NCBI RefSeq assembly: GCF_900102685.1
Contig: NZ_FMZA01000015.1
Coordinates: forward strand, 1 to 64,000
DNA: 64,000 nucleotides
Reading direction: 5' to 3'
Source: Melghirimyces thermohalophilus
GTDB taxonomy: Bacteria; Bacillota; Bacilli; Thermoactinomycetales; DSM-45169
Every line of letters begins with the position of its first letter. Position 1 is the stretch's first letter. Position numbers and translations under genes: made by a program. The notes below the pieces were generated by a model. That model searched no databases. It saw nothing but the letters and a program-made list of their open reading frames with translations, and was not told where the DNA came from. Below are positions 8,830 to 17,028 of the stretch, piece after piece.

Positions 8830-9116
8830 CTACCCGTCACATTCCAGAAAAAAGCCGCCTCCACCAGAAAGCGGCAGCAGGTCATTTAAGGTGCTGGCTC
8901 CGTAATCGTAGATCATATATATAGTAGGCATCGATCCCCTTTGAGCCGTTAGCAGTGATGGTGGACACCGGCGAAGATAAGTGATAGTCCGGGTTTCGTG
9001 GGGTGGCACGTTTAATTCAAATAGCTCGCCGTCGTACAGAGCAGCAGAGAATGTGGCGAAGGATTCGTCCAGCCAAGGTTCATCGTATTGATTGTTGCCG
9101 ATGATGCTATATAACC
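8830..9116 (-). pseudogene. Remnant of an M1-family zinc metallopeptidase
   Basis: On the minus strand a reading frame contains YSIIGNNQYDEPWLDESFAT, which is the block just after HExxH in M1 peptidases, including the third zinc ligand in EPWLDE; compare VVGNNQVKEPWLDEGLTTF in the intact gene at 62103. Farther on, MIYDYGASTLNDLL resembles a later M1 segment but is far too close, so an internal deletion is implied. The HExxH itself and everything N-terminal are missing, and upstream sequence shows no matching continuation. No plausible start codon with a ribosome binding site precedes the homologous part. The surrounding 8.7-9.4 kb stretch holds no other gene on the plus strand. Confidence 0.55.
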
Positions 9117-9394
9117 CCCCCGCCTTTTTCCTGGAAGACATCGGCGTTAGCCCCAGTGTGGGCTGGGCTGAGGCAGGGTCGGGTGCCAACCCGATCAAGA
9201 GAGAGTGGTACCGGTTGCAGCCAACAGACGCGGTACGGTTTTGTTCAAATGAAGGAACCTCCTCGAATGGATTTATCTTCCGAAAATTCGACACGAGGAG
9301 GTGAAGTTTCTTCTCTTCAAAACTCTGGAGCTTCAAAGGATGGGAACCCTCGGCTAAGCCAACAGGAGATAAGGGTGTCAGTGCGATCAGGGAA

Positions 9395-9553
9395 TCAATC
9401 TTTCCGGTTTTCAGACAGACCTTTTCGGACCAACTCCAGCATGGCGCTGGTACGAGTGGCAATCCCTTGATTTTGCTGATACTCTTCGATTTCCTTCAAC
9501 AATTGAACCGGTACACGCAGGTCGATTCGTTTTGTTTTTACTTTTCCGGACAC
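9395..9553 (-). CDS. Small ribbon-helix-helix (CopG/Arc-like) protein
   Basis: The 52-residue product has the pattern of a ribbon-helix-helix DNA-binding protein: a basic beta strand (KTKRIDLRVPVQLLKEIEEY) followed by two helices (TRTSAMLELVRKGL). The GTG at 9553 is chosen because GGAGGG lies about 11 bases upstream on the minus strand; the frame stays open further upstream but without coding character. Such proteins are often antitoxins or small plasmid or phage repressors. No toxin gene is seen beside it; the neighbours are an acyl-CoA-synthetase-like gene (divergent) and the peptidase remnant. Confidence 0.6.
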   Translation of the reverse strand: MSGKVKTKRIDLRVPVQLLKEIEEYQQNQGIATRTSAMLELVRKGLSENRKD

Positions 9554-9684
9554 CGTTCCACGCTCCCTCCGCTTGAATGATACGTGAAATCGACGTACAA
9601 TGAGTGTAGCAGAACGACAGAAGAGTGACAATTGAAGCTTAAAAAAGCCGATCAATCGATCTCGGAATGGGGGTGCTTAAAACC

Positions 9685-11214
9685 ATGTATACCATTGGGG
9701 AGATATTGAGAAACCGGGCGGAATATTCCCCTGACCTGGAGGCCGTGGTCGGCACCGATGCTCGTTATACATATCGGGAATTTAACCAGCGGGTAAATCA
9801 AACGGCCCACTTTATGTTGGAATTGGGCATCCGCAAAGGGGACCGGGTGGCGCTGTTGTGCACGACCAATCATCCCTTTGCCATCGTATGGATGGCAGCA
9901 GCTAAGGTGGGGGCGATCGCCGTACCGCTCAATTGGCGCCTCAATTCGGAAGAATTGAGAGGGTACATGGAACACAGTTTGCCCCGGATTCTTTTTTTTG
10001 AGGACGCGTTTGCTGACGTGGCGGAGGAGATGGAGCCGCTGATTTTTCTGGAGCGGATGGTCCGTGTCGGTGTGGATAACAAGCTCAATCCGGCTTTTGA
10101 ATCGGCACTCTTGGAGCGTCCGGACCATGAACCGGGATGTGAGGTTCGGCCGGAGGATCCGGTGGTTCTCACTTATACCTCTGGAACCACCGGGCCGCCG
10201 AAAGGGGTGGTCACCACCCATCAAAATTTCTTCGCTGCTGGAACGGCCGTCGGCATGTCTGTCGACATTCGAATGCGGGATCGGTATTTAGCCACCATCC
10301 CCCTTTTTCATATCGCCGGTCTGGTTGCGATCACCTCCGCGCCTCTGTGGGGATTTACCACGGTGTTTATGCCCAAATTTCATCCGGTCCAGGTTTGGGA
10401 CCTGGTGGAGCGGGAGCGAATCACCCAAATGATGACGCTGCCCCCGATGCTCAGCTTTATGTTGCCGGAAGTGATGGAAGGGGAATGGGATACCGGTTCC
10501 CTCCGGGAAATTTTTTGTACTGGGTCCAATGCGCCGGAAGATTTGGTCAAACAATATATTTCCCTCGGCTTTCCTGTCGTGCTCATTTACGGAGCGAGTG
10601 AATGTACTGGGGCAATCACCTTTTGGACACCGGAAATGGGAATGGATACCTGTCGATCAGTGGGAAAAAGCATTGCGGGGGAGATCCGGATTGTCGATGT
10701 GGAGACCGGAAAGGAAGTCCCGCGGGGAGAGGTGGGTGAAGTGGTCTGTAAAGGCCCTCACCTGTTTTCGAGATACTGGAAGGATCCCGAGGCGACGTCC
10801 AAATTGATGAAAGACGGGTGGTTTCACACGGAGGATGCCGGCCGCTTGGATGAGGATGGATTTCTGTATATCATCGATCGCTCCCCCGATGTGATCCGCA
10901 CCCGTGACGAAGAGCTGTACCCGTCACAAGTGGAAGCGGTGCTGCTGGAAATGGAGCAGGTGGAAGAAGTGGCAGTGGTCGGCGTCAACGACGGAGCGGG
11001 GGAGGCTCCCAGGGCCTACGTGGTTAAAAAGGCGGGATCGGAGCTGACCGAGGATGACGTGCTGCAGTACGCCCGTGGTCGACTAGCGGAGCATAAGCTG
11101 AAAGACGTGGTTATGACGAACACCCTTCCTAAAAACAGCCGCGGAATCGTCCTGAAATATTTGTTGCGGGATCAAGCCGATGGCAAGATCCCCCCGGAAC
11201 GGGTGACTGGCTAA
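9685..11214 (+). CDS. AMP-dependent acyl-CoA synthetase-like protein with altered C-terminal motifs
   Basis: This 509-residue ANL-superfamily protein has the phosphate-binding P-loop YTSGTTGPPKGVV near residue 163 and the aromatic/Glu motif YGASECTGA. The C-terminal domain departs from the family: the hinge motif usually reading GR-x-KDMI-x2-GGENIYP is here DRSPDVIRTRDEELYPSQVE (from residue 398), and the conserved catalytic lysine of the PK-x3-GK-x-LK motif is replaced by Ile488 (PKNSRGIVLK). Since that lysine contacts the acyl-adenylate in the adenylation step, activity may be impaired or changed. ATG 9685 is nine bases after GGGGGTG; ATG 9667 is in frame but has no site. The intact homologue at 60062 keeps both motifs. 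Confidence 0.85.
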   Translation: MYTIGEILRNRAEYSPDLEAVVGTDARYTYREFNQRVNQTAHFMLELGIRKGDRVALLCTTNHPFAIVWMAAAKVGAIAVPLNWRLNSEELRGYMEHSLPRILFFEDAFADVAEEMEPLIFLERMVRVGVDNKLNPAFESALLERPDHEPGCEVRPEDPVVLTYTSGTTGPPKGVVTTHQNFFAAGTAVGMSVDIRMRDRYLATIPLFHIAGLVAITSAPLWGFTTVFMPKFHPVQVWDLVERERITQMMTLPPMLSFMLPEVMEGEWDTGSLREIFCTGSNAPEDLVKQYISLGFPVVLIYGASECTGAITFWTPEMGMDTCRSVGKSIAGEIRIVDVETGKEVPRGEVGEVVCKGPHLFSRYWKDPEATSKLMKDGWFHTEDAGRLDEDGFLYIIDRSPDVIRTRDEELYPSQVEAVLLEMEQVEEVAVVGVNDGAGEAPRAYVVKKAGSELTEDDVLQYARGRLAEHKLKDVVMTNTLPKNSRGIVLKYLLRDQADGKIPPERVTG

Positions 11215-11244
11215 AAAAACGCAGCGGCCGTTAATCGACCGCTG
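11213..11244 (-). terminator. Terminator overlapping the ccdC stop
   Basis: Arms 11222-11230 and 11236-11244 pair over nine positions (one G-U), and on the minus strand a run of seven T follows (A run at 11213-11219). It also lies just past the convergent acyl-CoA-synthetase-like gene. Confidence 0.75.
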
Positions 11245-11713
11245 TCGTCTTGATTTGATCCTTCAGTTTTTTGTACTGCATATACATGGCTAATCGCCAG
11301 GGGAGGAGCATTCCGAAGGCCAGCACAAAAAAGACGCCCGCTGTCTGTTCCAGGGTGATGAATTGTTCCAAGTATTCGTGAGCCGATATCCGGATGATCA
11401 GCAGCGTAAACAAAATCCAAACAAAGGCTTTGGAGCGCTTCAGGTAAACCTGTCCATCGGTCACATAGAAGCGGGAGGTTCGGATCAGGGGGAGAGCAAA
11501 GAGGAGAGTCCCGGCGATAAAAGCAACCAGTCCCCAGGTGAAAGGAATGCGGCAGGGAGGATAAACAAACATCAAAAAACCGGTGCTCATGCCGACAGGG
11601 GGCATGATGATCTTTTTGGTGTTGGTCGGTTTTCGAGCGGAACGAAGTCGAATGATGATCACCGCACAGGCGATGGTCAACATGCCCGCCGTCAGGATCA
11701 AATGAAGGTTCAT
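11231..11713 (-). CDS. ccdC: CcdC-type membrane protein (DUF1453)
   Basis: This 160-residue protein has four to five hydrophobic segments. The conserved stretch KKIIMPPVGMSTGFLMFVYP near residues 33-52 is characteristic of the CcdC/DUF1453 family, as is the length. In Bacillus ccdC is linked to cytochrome c maturation genes, but its own function is unclear; no other cytochrome c maturation gene is seen in this window. ATG 11713 is eight bases after AAGGAG on the minus strand; another ATG two codons upstream is only two bases from the site. The gene is convergent with the upstream ligase-like gene and divergent from trpS. Confidence 0.85.
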   Translation of the reverse strand: MNLHLILTAGMLTIACAVIIIRLRSARKPTNTKKIIMPPVGMSTGFLMFVYPPCRIPFTWGLVAFIAGTLLFALPLIRTSRFYVTDGQVYLKRSKAFVWILFTLLIIRISAHEYLEQFITLEQTAGVFFVLAFGMLLPWRLAMYMQYKKLKDQIKTTAVD

Positions 11714-11790
11714 GTTCATAACTCCTTCGGACAACGATCAGGAAGGTTTTATTTATCTTTTTATTATAACGCTCCCGGACCAAAAGGACA

Positions 11791-11819
11791 TTGCTTTTTA
11801 TTCAGCCCAAGGATATGAT
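11791..11819 (+). promoter_or_regulatory. Sigma-A type promoter for the trpS T-box transcript
   Basis: TTGCTT (11791-11796), a 17-base spacer, and TATGAT (11814-11819) lie just upstream of the T-box leader. Confidence 0.6.
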
Positions 11820-11829
11820 AAGGTATACA

Positions 11830-12100
11830 ACTGGGAAATTCCATATCGATAGGCGATGATGAAGAAGAGTAACGCGAGCGGGTGTCCGTCCAGAGAGCCG
11901 GCGGTTGGTGGGAGCCGGTCGGGCCCTCGTGTGAATGGACTTCGGAGCTGCTTTCTTCGACCCGGTCCAACCTGTGGAAGGGGAAAGCCGGCCGGAACCA
12001 CCGGTCGTTATCCACAGTGAGCGCGCCTTTGTGTAGGCGAAGCCGGGTGGCACCGCGAGAGAATCCTCGTCCCGCTAATAGAGTGGGCGGGTTTTTTTAT
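11830..12100 (+). promoter_or_regulatory. T-box leader (tryptophan) with terminator
   Basis: The leader shows the AGTA-type element near 11868, the AGAGAG and GGTTGGTG elements of the distal Stem I (about 11893-11911), a likely specifier TGG (Trp) at 11936-11938 preceded by GAA, and the T-box proper GGTGGCACCGCGAGA at about 12047-12060. A terminator stem (CCCGC 12071-12075 with GCGGG 12087-12091, then seven T) follows. Uncharged tRNA-Trp pairing should favour the antiterminator and allow trpS expression. The specifier fits the downstream gene exactly. Confidence 0.9.
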
Positions 12101-12125
12101 TTTAGGAGAAGGAGAGGTTTTGGTG

Positions 12126-13112
12126 ATGAAACGCGTTTTTTCCGGAATGCAACCGACGGGAAACCTTCATTTAGGAAATTACATCGGAGCGTTGAAACAG
12201 TTTATCCCCTTGCAGGAAGAGGCGGAGTGCTTTTTCTGTATCGTCGATCTTCACGCCTTGACCGTTCCCCGGGATCCGGATGATCTGCGGAAAAGGAGTC
12301 TGGAGCTGGCTGGAATCTACCTGGGAGCGGGTCTCGATCCGGACAAGAGCAACCTGTTTATCCAATCCCACAATCCGGATCACTCCGAGGGGGCCTGGTT
12401 GCTGCAATGTGTCGCCCGAATGGGAGAACTGGGACGGATGACCCAGTTTAAGGATAAAGGGAAAGGATCGGAAAGCGTCACCGCTGGCCTCTTTACCTAT
12501 CCGGTGCTGATGGCGACAGATATCCTCCTGTATCAGGCGGACACGGTTCCGGTGGGAGAAGATCAAACACAGCATCTGGAGCTAACCAGGGATCTGGCGG
12601 AGCGGTTTAACCGGGAATATGACGAGGTGTTCACCCTGCCCCATGCCCAAGTGACCAAGACCGGTGCCCGGATCATGGGGTTGGACAACCCGGAGAAGAA
12701 GATGAGCAAGAGCGCCGACAGCACCTTCAACCAAATCGGGCTGTTGGATGATCCCGACACGGTCGTGAAGAAATTTAAACGGGCGGTTACCGACTCAGAG
12801 AATGTGATTGCCTACGATCCGGAAAACAAACCTGGCGTCAGCAACCTGCTCGGGATCTACAGTGAAATGAGCGGGGAGCCGGTTGATTCTCTGGTGGAAC
12901 AGTATCAGGGTAAAGGGTACGGCCATCTGAAATTGGATACTGCCGAGGCAGTCATCCAAGTGTTGAAGCCGCTGCAGGAGCGCTATCGTGAAGTGATGGA
13001 CAGCGGCGAGGTGGAGTCGGTGTTGGCCAAGGGGGCCCAGCGAGCGCGGGAAGTGTCAGCTGAGACCCTTAAGAACATGCAGGAGGCGATGGGCTTGGTT
13101 CCCCGTCGCTAA
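12126..13112 (+). CDS. trpS: Tryptophanyl-tRNA synthetase
   Basis: The 328-residue class I synthetase charges tRNA-Trp. The HIGH-type motif appears as PTGNLHLGNYIGAL near the N-terminus and the KMSKS loop as KKMSKSADS near residue 192, both intact. Length is normal for bacterial TrpRS. ATG 12126 is preferred (eight bases after AAGGAGAGG), though in-frame TTG and GTG codons sit directly before it. Its T-box leader carries the Trp codon as specifier. Its position between ccdC and rpsT differs from B. subtilis, where trpS lies elsewhere. Confidence 0.95.
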   Translation: MKRVFSGMQPTGNLHLGNYIGALKQFIPLQEEAECFFCIVDLHALTVPRDPDDLRKRSLELAGIYLGAGLDPDKSNLFIQSHNPDHSEGAWLLQCVARMGELGRMTQFKDKGKGSESVTAGLFTYPVLMATDILLYQADTVPVGEDQTQHLELTRDLAERFNREYDEVFTLPHAQVTKTGARIMGLDNPEKKMSKSADSTFNQIGLLDDPDTVVKKFKRAVTDSENVIAYDPENKPGVSNLLGIYSEMSGEPVDSLVEQYQGKGYGHLKLDTAEAVIQVLKPLQERYREVMDSGEVESVLAKGAQRAREVSAETLKNMQEAMGLVPRR

Positions 13113-13129
13113 AAAAGACAAAATAAAAG

Positions 13130-13153
13130 CGACCCGCTAAGGGTCGTTTTTTT
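13130..13153. terminator. Terminator between convergent trpS and rpsT
   Basis: CGACCC (13130-13135) pairs with GGGTCG (13141-13146), followed by seven T on the plus strand. A-rich sequence on the other side suggests it may act in both directions. Confidence 0.8.
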
Positions 13154-13166
13154 ATGGAAAATAGAT

Positions 13167-13433
13167 TCAACCGTTGAGAGCGTTGTATTTTTGCTCCAGA
13201 CGGGATTTCTGCCGAGAAGCGGCGTTTTTGTGGATCAGGCCTTTGGTTGCGCCTTTATCCAGTTTCCGCTTCGCTTCCCGCAGCAGCTGACCGGCCTCTT
13301 CTTTATTCCCGGCGTCGACGGCGGCGAGAAATTTTTTGATCGAGGTCCGCATGGCGGATTTTTGGGTCATCCGCAGCTCCCGCTTTTTCGTGTTGGTTTT
13401 GGTCCGTTTCACCGCGGATTTGATATTGGGCAT
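13167..13433 (-). CDS. rpsT: Small ribosomal subunit protein bS20
   Basis: The 88-residue basic protein binds 16S rRNA early in 30S assembly. It begins MPNIKSAVKRTKTN and ends with KNAASRQKSRLEQKYNAL, as in bS20 proteins. The ATG at 13433 is eight bases after GGGAGGTGA on the minus strand; the longer open frame upstream is not coding. As in B. subtilis, it is transcribed opposite to holA and gpr. Confidence 0.97.
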   Translation of the reverse strand: MPNIKSAVKRTKTNTKKRELRMTQKSAMRTSIKKFLAAVDAGNKEEAGQLLREAKRKLDKGATKGLIHKNAASRQKSRLEQKYNALNG

Positions 13434-13489
13434 CTGGTTCACCTCCCATGGGTTTGTCAAGGTCGCCCGTTTTGCGTGCAACACGCTAA

Positions 13490-13518
13490 ATTCTAACACG
13501 CAGAAGGGTGAAAAGCAA
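13490..13518 (-). promoter_or_regulatory. Promoter of rpsT
   Basis: On the minus strand TTGCTT, a 17-base spacer and TAGAAT are found about 60 bases upstream of the rpsT start codon. Confidence 0.5.
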
Positions 13519-13964
13519 GAAAGAAGCCGTCTCGAGATCATGTTCGTGCCCCCACTTATTCCGAGCCTACACGAATCTGTTTCTCCAGTGCTAGGTGCTG
13601 TAGGGAATAAGGGTTTGCCCTTTTATAGCAGATCCATTCCTCCGCATGCTCTGGTAGAGATGGGGGTAGGTCTTGTGATTCTGGAAATGTTCTTCTTATT
13701 AGGAAAGGAAGCAGTTGCTTACTGAAGTCTTCCTCGCATAGGGCTTCTCTCCTTGGATGGGAAGCCCTGACTAGCCATACCATTCTCCCTTTTAGGTCTT
13801 TATTGAAAGATTTCTAAAATTTCTTTTTGATGGCTCTATAGATGACAGATGACAGGGAATCAAAAACACACCCTCTGGTAAAAGAGAACCGTCTTTCCAG
13901 GGAATAAATCGGTGCCGCATCTGGGGAAAATGATACCAAAACCACAAAAAGGGGTTGGTTCTGG
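13519..13964. other. Intergenic stretch between rpsT and gpr without a gene
   Basis: No convincing gene is seen. An 8-bp inverted repeat (AGGGCTTC 13740-13747, GAAGCCCT 13761-13768) is not followed by a T run. The AT-rich part from about 13790 should contain the gpr promoter, expected to be read by a forespore sigma factor, but I cannot identify the boxes. Confidence 0.5.
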
Positions 13965-15083
13965 ATGGCTTCGGAAGAGCCGCAGGATAACGGACAGAAA
14001 CTGGATCTGGGACGGTTTGAAGTTCGAACGGACCTGGCGCGGGAAGCCCACGACATGGCCGTTGAACAGCGGAGGGATGGCAGCGCTATTCCCGGCGTTC
14101 AGATGGACGAACAAAAGGAGAACGGTATTACCACCAGTTGGATCCGGATTGAGGATCGTCAGGGAGCGGAGGAATTGGGAAAAGAGCCGGGCATCTATCT
14201 GACCTTGGAAGTTCCGGATCTTCGCAGCCAAGATTCCCGCCTACAAAAAAGGGTATCCAATCACTTTGCCGATCAATTTCAGCAGTTTCTCGCTGAAGTG
14301 GGGATCGGTCTCAATGACAGCGTGCTGATCGTCGGACTCGGCAACCGAAACGTCACCGCCGATGCCCTCGGTCCCTTCGTAGTCAAAGATTTGATGGTGA
14401 CCCGGCACCTGTTTCAATTGATGCCGGAACAGGTAGAAACAGGATACCGTCCGGTCAGTGCCGTCGCTCCCGGTGTGATGGGATTGACAGGGATGGAAAC
14501 CAGCGAAATTATTTTCGGGATTGTGGAAAAGACGCAACCTGATGCGGTCATCGCTATCGACGCCTTGGCTTCAAGAGCATTAAACCGTGTGAATACCACG
14601 ATTCAGGTGGCGGATAACGGGATCAACCCCGGTTCGGGTGTGGGGAACAATCGGAAAGGAATCAACCGGGAAACCCTGGGTATCCCGGTGATCGCCGTCG
14701 GGATCCCGACCGTGGTCGATGCCGCTACCATCGCCTATGATACGGTGGACTTCGTTCTTGCCCATCTCAACCGACAGATGACCCAGACCGCTCCCACCAA
14801 TCCGCTGGACCCCTTGGACCGTGCTAGTGTCAAGGAATTGCGTGCACAAAATGTTTCCCCGGAAGCGAGCGAAAAGTTTCTCGGAATTGTGGGCACCTTG
14901 AACTCCCAGGAAAAACGTTCGCTGATCAACGAAGTGTTAAATCCTCTGGGTCAGAATTTGATTGTCACCCCCAAAGAGGTGGACTCCTTCATTGGGGATA
15001 TGGCCAAAGTGGTGGCTGACGGCTTAAACTGCGCTCTTCACGAGGCGGTCACTCCGGAAAACGTTTCCACCCATTCTAGTTGA
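13965..15083 (+). CDS. gpr: Germination protease (GPR), aspartic endopeptidase of SASP
   Basis: The 372-residue product matches GPR along its length: the N-terminal propeptide (LGRFEVRTDLAREAHDMA), VLIVGLGNRNVTADALGP, TGMETSEII, and IAIDALASRALNRVNTTIQV. GPR is made as a zymogen in the forespore and degrades the small acid-soluble spore proteins when spores germinate; a substrate gene is at 38770. ATG 13965 follows a GGGG tract by about nine bases. The gene heads the conserved order gpr-spoIIP-yqxA-lepA. Confidence 0.96.
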   Translation: MASEEPQDNGQKLDLGRFEVRTDLAREAHDMAVEQRRDGSAIPGVQMDEQKENGITTSWIRIEDRQGAEELGKEPGIYLTLEVPDLRSQDSRLQKRVSNHFADQFQQFLAEVGIGLNDSVLIVGLGNRNVTADALGPFVVKDLMVTRHLFQLMPEQVETGYRPVSAVAPGVMGLTGMETSEIIFGIVEKTQPDAVIAIDALASRALNRVNTTIQVADNGINPGSGVGNNRKGINRETLGIPVIAVGIPTVVDAATIAYDTVDFVLAHLNRQMTQTAPTNPLDPLDRASVKELRAQNVSPEASEKFLGIVGTLNSQEKRSLINEVLNPLGQNLIVTPKEVDSFIGDMAKVVADGLNCALHEAVTPENVSTHSS

Positions 15084-15238
15084 ATCAGGGGATGGGGGTG
15101 CGTGCCATGATCGATGTCTTCCGCTAGGCGAAGGTCTCTCCATGAAAGCCGCTTACGGTGATTCTCCCAACGCGGTTCTACTCTATCTATTTCTCTCATA
15201 TATTCAGCAGTAGAGAATGAGATAGGGGAGGATCGGGG

Positions 15239-16423
15239 ATGAGGCACCGGTACCAAGGATTTACCACACTCAATATGTCAACGCCCCGCATCAGGAAGTT
15301 ATTTGTCATCTTGATCCTGGGGACGGCAGTCATCTTTGTATTGACAGGTTTATTTGCCATGATCCAGGCGAAACGGACCGCCCATTCCACAGACTTGGGG
15401 AGAGTTACTGCCCATTTTTCCACGGAGACGCTCCTGTATTTGATGGGTGGAGAGATCCCTTATCTGTCCACGATGGAAAAGGCGGCGGAAGCACCGGGCT
15501 TTTCCCGATTTTTTTTCGAAATGGCGACCAGCATCGATCCCAAGGATCCACGGACCTTTTTAGGAAGCGAACTGCCGGGCTTTGCCCTGTTTGATACGGA
15601 GATTGTAGTGGCCGGGGAAGGGGTGGACTACACCTCCGTTCCAATTGAATCACCGCCGCCCTCCGATCTACAGAAGGAAATCACTGAGGATCGAAAAGAG
15701 AAAGAGCAAAAGCGAGAGGAGGAAGAGAAGAAGCAAAAAGAGGAAGAACGGGAGCAAGAAAAAGGATCCGAAGAGAAAAAGCAAGCTTCCAAAACCCCAG
15801 ATAAAGTGTTTATCTATCACACACACTTTACGGAATCCTTTCTTCCGGAGCTAGAGGCGGACCAACCCAACGGAGCCTATGACCCAAAGGTGAACATCAC
15901 TCGGGTAGGAAATCGCCTGGGAAAGGACTTGGAGAAACTGGGGATCGGAGCCCAGGTGCACGACGAAGGATATCAAGCGGAATGGAACAAGATGTACCAA
16001 GCATCGCGGAAAACCGTGGTGGAAGCGATGAAGAAAAACGACGATCTCCATTATTTCATCGATCTCCATCGGGATTCCCAGCGGCGGGAAAAAACAACCA
16101 CCGAGATCAACGGCAAAAATTATGCCCGCGTTGCCTTTGTGGTGGGGACGGCCCACCCACACTGGGAGAAAAACGAACAACTGGCCCGCAAGATGCACAA
16201 AAAGCTGGATGAATTGTATCCAGGCTTATCCAAAGGCGTCTTCCGAAAGAGCCGGGCCATGGGCAACGGCGAGTACAACCAGTCTCTTTCTCCCAACAGC
16301 ATGCTGGTGGAGGTAGGCGGAGTGGATAACAGCTTTGAAGAGACCTTCCGGACGACGGAAGCTTTGGCCCGGGCGTTAGCAGAGGTTCATTTCCAGGCTG
16401 TGCCGGTGGATAAAAAACAATGA
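15239..16423 (+). CDS. spoIIP: Stage II sporulation protein P
   Basis: This 394-residue membrane-anchored peptidoglycan amidase/endopeptidase acts with SpoIID and SpoIIM in septal thinning and engulfment. A membrane segment at about residues 21-41 is followed by an extracellular part, a Lys/Glu-rich charged linker at about 148-185, and the catalytic domain with VFIYHTHFTESFLPEL, YFIDLHRDSQRR and NSMLVEVGGVDNSFEE. His, Glu and related zinc-binding residues typical of SpoIIP are in these motifs. ATG 15239 follows GGGGAGG by seven bases. The charged linker is rather long. Confidence 0.95.
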   Translation: MRHRYQGFTTLNMSTPRIRKLFVILILGTAVIFVLTGLFAMIQAKRTAHSTDLGRVTAHFSTETLLYLMGGEIPYLSTMEKAAEAPGFSRFFFEMATSIDPKDPRTFLGSELPGFALFDTEIVVAGEGVDYTSVPIESPPPSDLQKEITEDRKEKEQKREEEEKKQKEEEREQEKGSEEKKQASKTPDKVFIYHTHFTESFLPELEADQPNGAYDPKVNITRVGNRLGKDLEKLGIGAQVHDEGYQAEWNKMYQASRKTVVEAMKKNDDLHYFIDLHRDSQRREKTTTEINGKNYARVAFVVGTAHPHWEKNEQLARKMHKKLDELYPGLSKGVFRKSRAMGNGEYNQSLSPNSMLVEVGGVDNSFEETFRTTEALARALAEVHFQAVPVDKKQ

Positions 16424-16442
16424 GGGTAAAGGGGTGATGAGG

Positions 16443-16823
16443 ATGCGGTTGATGGTGCAGGTATTGGCGCTCATGATGGTCTTGTTGTTCGGGATTTTTC
16501 TCGGAATCGATACAGCAGAACAAAATATGCATCGGATGCAGGGCAGTGCCGGCGCCCCCCGTGCCGTCCACATCACCCCAGATGAGGGGCAGGTGGAGAT
16601 TTCGGTGTTGGGTCACGTCTACGAAACAGAAAGTCCAGTGGTGGTTGATCGAAAAGAGGACAAAGAGAAAAAAGAGAAACCGAAAACAGAAGAGGAAAAG
16701 CCCGCTGCCAACAGCGGCAGCTGGTTGGCCCAGGCTGGTAACCAAACCGGCACCGGAATTAAAGATGCCACCCGTAAAATAATGGATCGTGTGGCCGGAT
16801 GGATCGCAGAAGCGCTGCAATGA
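16443..16823 (+). CDS. yqxA: YqxA-type membrane protein (DUF3679)
   Basis: The 126-residue protein has one N-terminal membrane segment ([19 protein letters not shown]), then a short beta-rich part, a Lys/Glu-rich linker and a C-terminal amphipathic helix. Placement between spoIIP and lepA is the same as yqxA in B. subtilis, which supports the assignment; the function is not known. The ATG at 16443 is eight bases after AAAGGGG; GTG 16434 and ATG 16437 are alternatives. Confidence 0.75.
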   Translation: MRLMVQVLALMMVLLFGIFLGIDTAEQNMHRMQGSAGAPRAVHITPDEGQVEISVLGHVYETESPVVVDRKEDKEKKEKPKTEEEKPAANSGSWLAQAGNQTGTGIKDATRKIMDRVAGWIAEALQ

Positions 16824-16830
16824 GGAAAGC

Positions 16831-16860
16831 TCCCCCCTGGAATGGTTTCGGGGGGATTTG
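16831..16860 (+). terminator. Hairpin after yqxA, weak terminator candidate
   Basis: A C-rich arm (16832-16837) can pair with a G-rich arm (16850-16854), followed by ATTTGTGTTTC. It lies right behind the yqxA stop and before the lepA leader. Confidence 0.4.
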
Positions 16861-17028
16861 TGTTTCATGAGCATTGTTGTCAGACTCTATGGAGGATTCA
16901 GCTCTCCCCTTTCGCAGATGTTCCTGCAGGTGGATTCTTTATTCGTTGTCCCGCCCCGTGCAGATTGCTATAATATACAAGATGCAGTTTTTGCGCGTGT
17001 TTTTCCGTTCAGGAGGGGAACTACGTTC

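Noticed and set aside
9258-9304. Inverted repeat CCTCCTCG...CGAGGAGG
   Set aside because: No T run and no gene end nearby, so neither terminator nor operator can be argued.
16789-17028. N-terminal extension of lepA
   Set aside because: The extra 80 codons overlap the end of yqxA and a hairpin; a good ribosome binding site and the family's N-terminus start at 17029.
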